This document shows, piece by piece, positions 6,704 to 11,267 of a stretch of DNA of 11,267 nucleotides. Numbering within the stretch: position 1 is the stretch's first letter; each line of letters opens with the position of its first letter. The DNA comes from an uncultured cyanobacterium (GTDB lineage: Bacteria; Cyanobacteriota; Vampirovibrionia; Gastranaerophilales; Gastranaerophilaceae). Under the pieces are notes generated by a model. That model did not search any database and was not told the origin of the DNA. It saw nothing but the letters and a program-made list of their open reading frames with translations. The stretch lies in the NCBI GenBank assembly GCA_947073895.1, contig CAMTNN010000038.1, forward strand, positions 1-11,267, read 5' to 3'. A program made the translations under genes and the position numbers.

Positions 6704-7573
6704 ATGGAAAATGCAGACTTGGAATATCCCAATATGTTAAAATTTGTGTTAGCTCGTGAGGGTGGTTATGTAAATAATAAAAATGATTTGGGTGGACCTA
6801 CTAATAAGGGAATTACACAGACTACATATAATTCTTATCGTCGTTCGAAAGGATTATCGACTGTAGATGTAAAAAATATTACCCAGCAAGAAGTCGAAGA
6901 TATTTATTACAACAATTACTATAAAGCGAGCGGTGCAGATCAAATAGACAATCCACGACTCGCTTTGTATGTCTTTGACACGGCAGTTCTACATGGTGTG
7001 TATGGTGCGAAACAAATTTTAAATAAAAGTGGAGGTAATTTAGAAAAATTTGAACAGTTAAGGCGTGAACATTATTACAAACAAGTAGAAAAGAAGCCCA
7101 ACCAAAAAGAATTTTTACAAGGATGGTTAAATCGTGTTGATAATTTGAAGGATTACGCAAAAACTGTTTTGCCGCAAGAACGAGAACTTCCTTATCAACT
7201 CGGAGTTGAAATGAATGTTGATGAAAATGGAAATGTTATTTACTACTACAATATGGATGATTATAAAAATATGGATAGAGAAGATTTTAAACGAAATTTT
7301 CCTAAGATATACGAACAATCAAAATATCAAATATTCCATGGAAATCAAGGTCGATCAACCGGCGGAGCTGCTGCAGTATCTCATCAAGATTGTGCAGGTA
7401 CTTATAAAGTATCAGGATATGTTCGCTCTGATGGAATCAAAGTTTCAAGTTATGAAAGAACTTGTGGCGCAAAACACTTGGGACCACAAAGTGCAAGTGA
7501 TAAATACAGAGGGTTGAAGCTTGACCAAATGACACAATCCGAAGTAAATGAGTTATTAGATGAGTTAATTTAA
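6704..7573 (+). CDS. GH108 family muramidase with a C-terminal extension
   Basis: The 289-residue product has an N-terminal half (about 8-155) that is a glycoside hydrolase 108 / DUF847 domain, which cuts the glycan chain of peptidoglycan. FVLAREGGYVNN (14-25) holds the catalytic Glu19 in the family's EGGY motif, followed by LGGPTNKGIT (29-38). FDTAVLHGVYGAKQIL (91-106) matches the helix after the active site. The tail (about 160-289) is not from the usual family: an acidic Tyr-rich segment (VIYYYNMDDY, 178-187), then YKVSGYVRSDGIKVSSYERT (234-253) and CGAKH (254-258), a short motif I have seen in phage-related proteins. Cys230 and Cys254 flank it. There is no signal peptide, as in many phage endolysins. 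AAGGAG lies eight bases before the ATG. The gene follows the LprI-like lipoprotein and is closed by its own terminator. Confidence 0.85.
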   Translation: MENADLEYPNMLKFVLAREGGYVNNKNDLGGPTNKGITQTTYNSYRRSKGLSTVDVKNITQQEVEDIYYNNYYKASGADQIDNPRLALYVFDTAVLHGVYGAKQILNKSGGNLEKFEQLRREHYYKQVEKKPNQKEFLQGWLNRVDNLKDYAKTVLPQERELPYQLGVEMNVDENGNVIYYYNMDDYKNMDREDFKRNFPKIYEQSKYQIFHGNQGRSTGGAAAVSHQDCAGTYKVSGYVRSDGIKVSSYERTCGAKHLGPQSASDKYRGLKLDQMTQSEVNELLDELI

Positions 7574-7579
7574 ATTAAC

Positions 7580-7613
7580 AAAATTCCCTGTTAACCTAAT
7601 AACAGGGAATTTT
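7580..7613 (+). terminator. hairpin terminator after the muramidase (repeat copy 2)
   Basis: A perfect 14-bp stem (7580-7593 with 7600-7613) closes the same ACCTAA loop as the hairpin at 6025-6066, with a TTTT end. It begins seven bases after the muramidase stop and is clearly its terminator. Confidence 0.85.
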
Positions 7614-7674
7614 GCTATAATACTTACAAACACAAGGTTTGCGGACAATTTATGGCATAAAATTATCTAATAAT

Positions 7675-7697
7675 CCTTGCAATTTAATTTTGCAGGG
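7675..7697. repeat. imperfect inverted repeat in the gene-poor stretch
   Basis: CCTTGCAA (7675-7682) pairs with TTGCAGGG (7690-7697) with one T:G wobble and a seven-base AT loop. There is no adjacent U-run on either strand, so a terminator role is weak. The stretch 7614-7745 holds this hairpin, the one at 7713-7737, and no open frame I can support. Confidence 0.4.
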
Positions 7698-7712
7698 AAT
7701 ATTATATTAAGA

Positions 7713-7737
7713 GAGCCGATTGCTCATCAGTCGGTTC
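7713..7737. repeat. inverted repeat downstream of the decayed minus-strand gene
   Basis: GAGCCGA (7713-7719) pairs with TCGGTTC (7731-7737) through one G:T wobble and an 11-base loop. It lies nine bases beyond the stop of the minus-strand pseudogene and could be its old terminator stem, although the U-run on that side is poor. Confidence 0.4.
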
Positions 7738-7745
7738 GCTCCAGA

Positions 7746-7982
7746 TTATTTATACATTTGCAAAAGTTCTTCAAAAGATATATTAAGCCCGCATGATTTA
7801 AGTAGGTCTTTACGTTTCTCATATAGATTTTTTAAAACTATTTCAGGATTTTCTTCATAATGTAGCTTGAATACTATGCTCAGATTTAGCAGTCCAACCC
7901 AAATCTTTAGTCATTTTTATCTGCTTAACTACGGGATATAATCTTTGTATTTTGCGTCACCGCCTAATTGTTCAAAAGCATT
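7746..7982 (-). pseudogene. remnant of a gene, broken by two frameshifts, winged-helix-like N-part
   Basis: Three consecutive minus-strand frames read as one protein if two indels are repaired. Frame one gives NAFEQLGGDAKYKD (from 7982 down) and reaches TAG at 7931-7929. A one-base loss near 7940 restores YPVVKQIKMTKDLGWTAKSE, then HSIQAT. That frame stops at a TGA just past 7861, and a third frame continues YEENPEIVLKNLYEKRKDLL to the stop at 7748-7746. The 'LGG.A.Y.DIYPVV......W....HSIQAT' pattern resembles the small winged-helix domains found next to restriction-type proteins, but this is only a resemblance. The N-terminus is missing, with a stop immediately upstream. This decayed gene fills most of the 422-base gap between the muramidase and the DUF486 gene. 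Confidence 0.6.
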
Positions 7983-7995
7983 CTATCATAAATAC

Positions 7996-8337
7996 TTACC
8001 ATTTTTTAAATATAAAAAACACCGCAAGAATTATAAATAAGAAACCAACCAAATAATTCCATTGAAAATCTTCTTTCAAATACAAAACAGAAAACACACT
8101 AAACACAACTAAAGTTATGACCTCTTGTATTGTTTTGAGCTGTGCTGCATTATAATACTCATACCCGATTCTGTTTGCCGGAACCTGAAAACAATATTCA
8201 AAAAGGGCAATTCCCCAACTAACAAGAATAACTATCCAAAGCGCAGAGCCCTTGAATCTCAAATGACCATACCATGCAAATGTCATAAAAACATTTGAGA
8301 TTGTAAGTAATAAAATTGGAAGAAGTTGTCTTAACAC
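7996..8337 (-). CDS. DUF486 (COG3169, DMT-like) small membrane protein
   Basis: The 113-residue product is an inner-membrane protein with four hydrophobic segments and strong DUF486 landmarks. From the start used here these are SNVFMTFAWYGHLRF near residues 14-28, then SWGIALFEYCFQVPANRIGYEY, QLKTIQEVITLVVF and a C-terminal WNYLVGFLFIILAVFF. The family is related to the drug/metabolite transporter fold but has no established substrate. Both possible starts are GTG. The one at 8337 is preferred because AAGGTGAT lies just upstream of it; the GTG at 8346 would lie inside that ribosome site. No terminator is obvious after the stop, which runs into the remains of the broken gene. Confidence 0.9.
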   Translation of the reverse strand: MLRQLLPILLLTISNVFMTFAWYGHLRFKGSALWIVILVSWGIALFEYCFQVPANRIGYEYYNAAQLKTIQEVITLVVFSVFSVLYLKEDFQWNYLVGFLFIILAVFFIFKKW

Positions 8338-8372
8338 GCCTATCACCTTTCTAATGAATCCAAATTAACATA

Positions 8373-8406
8373 AAAAAGAGAGTGAAACAAATTCCACTCT
8401 CTTTTT
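8373..8406 (-). terminator. bidirectional hairpin terminator after the minus-strand lipoprotein gene
   Basis: A perfect 12-bp stem (AAAAAGAGAGTG, 8373-8384, with CACTCTCTTTTT, 8395-8406) has a ten-base loop. On the minus strand it begins 17 bases after the lipoprotein stop and ends in a run of T. It also separates that gene from the DUF486 gene. Confidence 0.85.
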
Positions 8407-8423
8407 ATTAAATAATTCCTCGA

Positions 8424-9011
8424 TTAGAAATTAAATTTTAATTTCACAGGGATTTCTTGTCCAGCAGGAATTTCCCAGATATAGCTTTTTGCTTCCAAAT
8501 CAAAGAAATTAGCATTGTGTGATTCAGCAACAACCGGCAAATTCATAACTAACACATAAGGATCTAAATCACTATATGTAAGACCGTTTTCATCAAGTAC
8601 TTTTTTGATTTCTTCACTTTCGATTTTCGCTACAAAATCAGCAGTACATGTTGTTCTTTTTTTATCTGATTTACAGTTTAAAGTTTTCTGTGATTTATTT
8701 ACCGGAGTAAAAAATGTTTCGTTAGCAAATACATCATTTTTAATAACATCATCGTATTTTACAACGCTTGTATAAACAACTTCACCATCTTTAGTCGATT
8801 TTAACAAAGATACAGGATTTTGTTTTCTTGCATTATCCAAAAAGCGCTGACCAATTTCAGCCTGAATTGAACCTTCAGTTACACTTGCACCAAGATTCAA
8901 ATCTTTTTTAACAACAGCACTGGCATTATCATTAATAGTAACTGTTGTAGTTTGTTTCACACAGCCTGTCAATAGCAATGTTGCCATTAACAACAAGACT
9001 AATTTTTTCAT
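8424..9011 (-). CDS. predicted lipoprotein, LppM/DUF3153-like
   Basis: The 195-residue product has a classic lipoprotein signal peptide: MKKLVLLLMATLLLTGC, with Cys17 following the lipobox LLTG. After the Cys, TTTVTINDNASAVVKKDLNL (about 21-40) resembles the opening strands of LppM/DUF3153-like lipoproteins, which start with an acidic 'i..dGsa' hairpin. The closing KSYIWEIPAGQEIPVKLKF (about 175-193) fits their final strand with Trp. Two Cys (in LNCKSDKKRTTCTADF) could form a disulfide outside the membrane. AAAGGAAG precedes the ATG. It lies downstream of the tRNA-Gly terminator in the same direction, and its own terminator is at 8373-8406. Lipoprotein status is secure; the family link is moderate. 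Confidence 0.75.
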   Translation of the reverse strand: MKKLVLLLMATLLLTGCVKQTTTVTINDNASAVVKKDLNLGASVTEGSIQAEIGQRFLDNARKQNPVSLLKSTKDGEVVYTSVVKYDDVIKNDVFANETFFTPVNKSQKTLNCKSDKKRTTCTADFVAKIESEEIKKVLDENGLTYSDLDPYVLVMNLPVVAESHNANFFDLEAKSYIWEIPAGQEIPVKLKFNF

Positions 9012-9049
9012 TCTACTTCCTTTCTTCTATTCTTAACGGGGCTTAAAAT

Positions 9050-9073
9050 AAAAGAGAGGGCATAACCCTCTCC
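9050..9073 (-). terminator. terminator of the tRNA-Gly transcript
   Basis: GAGAGGG (9054-9060) pairs with CCCTCTC (9066-9072) around a CATAA loop. Read on the minus strand it is followed by TCTTTTATTTT, a good U-run, and starts seven bases beyond the tRNA 3' end. Confidence 0.85.
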
Positions 9074-9079
9074 ATTATT

Positions 9080-9152
9080 AGCGGAAGACGAGACTCGAAC
9101 TCGCGACAGTCTGCTTGGAAGGCAGATACTCTACCAACTGAGCTACTTCCGC
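9080..9152 (-). tRNA. tRNA-Gly, anticodon TCC
   Basis: On the minus strand the sequence folds as a complete tRNA. The acceptor stem is GCGGAAG/CTTCCGC, and the D arm is GCTC...GAGT with the AGTTGGTA loop. The anticodon stem is TCTGC/GCAGA with loop CTTCCAA (anticodon TCC, reading GGA), and the T arm is GCGAG/CTCGT with loop TTCGAGT. The discriminator base is T, and the 3' CCA is not encoded, since AAT follows. A promoter with a 17-base spacer and a terminator flank it. I see no sign that an element inserted at this tRNA. Confidence 0.97.
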
Positions 9153-9165
9153 ATCTCACAAGATA

Positions 9166-9194
9166 ATATTACGATAAACAAAAAAATTTTTCAA
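9166..9194 (-). promoter_or_regulatory. sigma70-type promoter of the tRNA-Gly gene
   Basis: On the minus strand a -35 TTGAAA (9194-9189) is followed after exactly 17 bases by a -10 TAATAT (9171-9166). Transcription would begin a few bases before the mature tRNA 5' end. Confidence 0.7.
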
Positions 9195-9204
9195 GTCTTA
9201 TTTA

Positions 9205-9213
9205 TGCTATACT
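9205..9213 (+). promoter_or_regulatory. extended -10 promoter of the small plus-strand gene
   Basis: TGCTATACT is an extended -10 (TGnTATACT). The -35 position 17 bases upstream is only AT-rich and overlaps the -35 box of the divergent tRNA promoter (9189-9194), so the two polymerase sites share DNA. AGGAGT at 9221-9226 then serves the ATG at 9233. Confidence 0.55.
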
Positions 9214-9232
9214 AAACTTGAGGAGTATAAAT

Positions 9233-9742
9233 ATGCAAATCAATAAGATTCAAAGTCCAAACTTTGGGAAATGTGAAATATGTAAATCTGCTTATAAAGC
9301 ATTTGAAACCGTTCCTGCAAACTCACTTTCTGAAATGTTTCAAAAAGTTGCAAGTCTACAAGATACGAAACGCTGGGATTTATATATTATGGGTTATGGC
9401 AAGCAATTTGTCCCATATTTTAGAGATAAAGAAGCGGCTATTGATAAAAGTTTTTTAGAAAATTTTCACGCATTTGAAAAACAAGATAATATTGTAAGAG
9501 TCCTTGCTAATAACTCGCGTTATACAATCTATCACTTACCCTTTGCAAGCAGTCAAAGAGCAGACGAAGTATATAAAATATTTAAACAGCCGGAACCTGA
9601 AACTAACATGGATATTTTCAGAAGAGCTGTTGAAACTACAAAACTTCTTGAAGAATCCAATAATTATGTTAACGAATTAAAAGAAAATGAAGACAAAAAA
9701 CTAATTAATAAAATTCGTTCTTTTTTAGGTTTAAAAAAATAA
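9233..9742 (+). CDS. hypothetical protein with an NFG-type N-terminus
   Basis: I do not recognise a functional family for this 169-residue protein. It opens MQINKIQSPNFGKCEICKSA. The short 'NFG' lead recalls a recurring N-terminal tag in proteins I associate with gut Gastranaerophilales, and here it runs straight into a CxxC (Cys14, Cys17). The middle is a mixed fold (WDLYIMGYGKQFVPYF, then RYTIYHLPFASSQRADEVYK), and the C-terminal 45 residues are a long charged helix ending FLGLKK. There is no signal peptide or membrane segment. An in-frame TTG at 9218 is rejected as start because the ribosome site AGGAGT lies inside it and spaces ideally to ATG 9233. It is a single-gene unit with its own extended -10 promoter, facing away from tRNA-Gly. 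Confidence 0.6.
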   Translation: MQINKIQSPNFGKCEICKSAYKAFETVPANSLSEMFQKVASLQDTKRWDLYIMGYGKQFVPYFRDKEAAIDKSFLENFHAFEKQDNIVRVLANNSRYTIYHLPFASSQRADEVYKIFKQPEPETNMDIFRRAVETTKLLEESNNYVNELKENEDKKLINKIRSFLGLKK

Positions 9743-9743
9743 A

Positions 9744-9763
9744 AAGGGCAGTTTAATGCCCTT
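9744..9763 (-). terminator. terminator of the flgK-flgL transcript
   Basis: AAGGGCA (9744-9750) pairs with TGCCCTT (9757-9763) around a six-base loop. On the minus strand the stem is followed by TTTATTTTTTT, and it lies about 40 bases beyond the flgL stop. On the plus strand only an A-run follows, so it serves the small gene poorly. Confidence 0.7.
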
Positions 9764-9802
9764 AAAAATGGTAAGTATATTAAAATTGTAGACTAAACTT
9801 AA

Positions 9803-10903
9803 TTACATATAATTTAACAAGCTCAAGTTCATTGATGAAGCTGTAACCTGTAAGCTTGCCTGATAAGCATATTGAGCACTCAGCCAGTTTGTAACGGCTT
9901 CTGCATAATCAACACTGTTAATATTAGACAAATAGTTTGTCAAACTGTCACTACTTGTACCAAGAGTTGACTCTGTCATTTCTAAACGGTTTGCAACTCC
10001 ACCGAATTTTGTCTGCTCATTTGTAATTGTATTCAAAGAATCAGCAAACATATCCAAAGTAGAGCGCATAGTGTCATATGCCTTTGTACGGTCGGCATCG
10101 GTAGGCGCATCCAGTGCATCTTGAATTGAGTTACTTAGAACTCTTAAAGCACCCATTACACCATCATATTCCTCAGGAGCTCCATCAGTTAAATCCGCTA
10201 CATCGCCTGTATATTCGGTACCATTTTCATATTTATAAACTGTATTACCTGCATCATCTGTTGATTCGATTACGCGTTTACCGTCTGCATCAGTATAAAC
10301 ACCGTTACCGGGTTCAACCGCAGCTTTATAATACCCGAAAACTTTATCACCTGTAGTATTGATAATTTCAAATACACCGTCAGCAACTTCTGTTTGTCTT
10401 ATATAATCAGGGTTGCTGTTTGGTGTTCCATAGTAAACAATATCCCCGTTTTCTTTGATTTCATAAGGAATTGTTTTTGTATTAGCACCTGAAAAAATAT
10501 AATTATCGTTATACTCTGAATTCGCTAAATCAACCATTGTTTTTGTAATTTCATCAATTTCGGTTTTCAAAGCTTTAAGAGAATTTTCGTTATAGGTCTG
10601 GTTATTAGCTTGAAGCGCTTTATCTCTTGCTTGATTAAGATATCCGGTCGCAAGTTCCATTAAATCACCCAGTGCATTAAGCTCAGCAGATGCCATACCA
10701 ACATTAGTTTCAAAAGTTTCTATTTGACCAAGCTGGCGGTTGGTATTCAAAACATTAACAGCGCCAATCGGATCATCCGTAAGATGGTTAATCTTACTAG
10801 AAGAACTTAACTGTTCAAGCGCTTTATTATAATTAAACATATTTCTGCGCATGTCAGTAAGTAACAAATCATATCTTGATGCTGATGTAATTCTTTGTAC
10901 CAT
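9803..10903 (-). CDS. flgL: flagellar hook-associated protein 3 (hook-filament junction)
   Basis: FlgL forms the ring of subunits joining the hook, through FlgK, to the flagellin filament outside the cell. The 366-residue product has the conserved flagellin-like N-terminal helices: MVQRITSASRYDLLLTDMRR, then LEQLSSSSKINHLTDDPIGA (about 29-48), the family's 'l.tGkrI..psDDP.ga' motif, and an 'ANSEYNDNYIFSG' region (about 127-139). The C-terminal D0 helix reads YAYQASLQVTASSMNLSLLNYM. The middle (about 145-250) is a variable surface domain rich in Asp, Gly and Thr. It lies 3 bases after flgK, with an AGGAAGG ribosome site inside the flgK end. Length is somewhat above that of enterobacterial FlgL because of the middle domain. 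Confidence 0.96.
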   Translation of the reverse strand: MVQRITSASRYDLLLTDMRRNMFNYNKALEQLSSSSKINHLTDDPIGAVNVLNTNRQLGQIETFETNVGMASAELNALGDLMELATGYLNQARDKALQANNQTYNENSLKALKTEIDEITKTMVDLANSEYNDNYIFSGANTKTIPYEIKENGDIVYYGTPNSNPDYIRQTEVADGVFEIINTTGDKVFGYYKAAVEPGNGVYTDADGKRVIESTDDAGNTVYKYENGTEYTGDVADLTDGAPEEYDGVMGALRVLSNSIQDALDAPTDADRTKAYDTMRSTLDMFADSLNTITNEQTKFGGVANRLEMTESTLGTSSDSLTNYLSNINSVDYAEAVTNWLSAQYAYQASLQVTASSMNLSLLNYM

Positions 10904-10906
10904 AAA

Positions 10907-11267
10907 TTACCTTCCTAAAGTCATTAAAGTATCTAAACATGTATTACAAGTATTAAATACTTGCGCTGCAGCTGCATAAGCTGTTTGATATTTAACCAAA
11001 TCAACAAGTTCTTCATTCAAATCAACATTAGTAGCACTCTTCAATTGGTTATAAATAGAATCAACTAAACCTTCCTGAGTATCATAAAGAGTTTGCATAT
11101 TATCACCGGTTGCAGCAATTTTTCCTAACAAAGATGTATAATAGTCCTCAAATGATTGATTATTTAATAAATCCGATTTCTGAGTTCTTGTTCCAAGCAT
11201 AGCAGCTACGTTTTGAGCGTTTCCGACTGCATTTTCATCAAAGTTTTCACCTTCGCCAAAAAACGCA
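10907..11267 (-). CDS. flgK: flagellar hook-associated protein 1, C-terminal part (runs off the window)
   Basis: The minus-strand frame is open to the right edge, giving the last 119 residues of FlgK, the first junction protein above the hook. AVGNAQNVAAMLGTR corresponds to the family's 'gdN.nA..la.l' segment. SFEDYYTSLLGKIA is the conserved 'sf.e.Y..lv..iG' motif, and VDLNEELVDLVKYQTAYAAA is the C-terminal 'vnldEEm.nLi.yQ.aY.A' D0 helix. The internal ATG at 11200 is not the start. Unusually, the last helix reads VFNTCNTCLDTLMTL, with a CxxC pair where other FlgK proteins I know have no cysteines. flgL follows three bases downstream, so the two form one operon. Confidence 0.95.
   Translation of the reverse strand, partial: AFFGEGENFDENAVGNAQNVAAMLGTRTQKSDLLNNQSFEDYYTSLLGKIAATGDNMQTLYDTQEGLVDSIYNQLKSATNVDLNEELVDLVKYQTAYAAAAQVFNTCNTCLDTLMTLGR

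Noticed and set aside
7215..7517. Plus-strand open frame of 100 codons inside the muramidase gene
   Set aside because: It is a shifted frame of the muramidase, with no ribosome site and no recognisable motif.
7712..7738. CTGATGAG on the minus strand, resembling the hammerhead ribozyme core
   Set aside because: No GAAA core strand or matching stem III follows at a workable distance, so the match is chance within an inverted repeat.
9080..9152. tRNA-Gly as an integration site for the accessory region
   Set aside because: No integrase and no repeat of the tRNA 3' end are seen in the window, and ordinary chromosomal genes lie on both sides of the tRNA.
10114..10356. Plus-strand open frame of 80 codons rich in His, Leu and Tyr
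   Set aside because: It is the antisense of the flgL variable region; the biased composition is a by-product of Asp/Gly codons on the other strand.
1..11267. CRISPR array, insertion sequence or transposase
   Set aside because: No regularly spaced direct repeats, no terminal inverted repeats around a transposase-like gene and no transposase or integrase motifs were found.

Overview
The window looks like a chromosomal segment of an AT-rich, flagellated bacterium. The right-hand end carries flgK and flgL in minus-strand order. Several start sites have clear Shine-Dalgarno sequences, and there is no sign of an alternative genetic code. The small protein at 9233-9742 begins MQINKIQSPNFGK. This type of N-terminus ('...NFG/NFx') recalls proteins I associate with gut Gastranaerophilales (Melainabacteria/Vampirovibrionia). 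That assignment is from memory, not from a search.

Layout. (1) 1-2526, plus strand, a tight operon: the tail of an upstream gene, a DUF115/MptE-like protein with a C-terminal Rossmann domain, a CMP-sugar synthetase-like cytidylyltransferase and a DUF1643 protein. The first members look like surface or flagellar glycan genes, possibly for nonulosonic acid. (2) 2527-4147: a terminator, then a minus-strand gene pair encoding a Zn-ribbon protein and a degenerate nucleotide-cyclase-fold protein. A recognisable promoter and two tandem palindromes lie upstream. (3) 4148-6011, divergent from that pair: a ParB-like/N6-adenine methyltransferase fusion overlapping a DUF5681 gene, a phage or mobile-element style pair, closed by a strong hairpin terminator. 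(4) 6134-7573: an LprI/DUF1311-type lipoprotein followed by a GH108 muramidase. A second hairpin sharing a 20-base core with the first closes this unit, so the pair sits between two near-identical terminators. (5) 7574-7995: no intact gene, three hairpins, and a minus-strand pseudogene with two frameshifts. (6) 7996-11267: ordinary chromosomal genes, namely a DUF486 membrane protein, a lipoprotein, tRNA-Gly(TCC), a small unknown gene, and flgL and flgK.

Reading. Regions 2-5 look like an accessory island: orphan methylase, DUF5681, muramidase, unknown genes and a decayed gene. The island lies between a glycan operon and the housekeeping/flagellar block. It could be a remnant of a prophage that kept packaging-adjacent and lysis genes, but no portal, terminase, capsid or integrase is visible. 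The two most interesting units are the LprI-muramidase pair, a possible peptidoglycan hydrolase with its own inhibitor, and the Zn-ribbon/cyclase-fold pair under a palindrome-rich promoter shared with the methylase. A functional link in either unit is inference.
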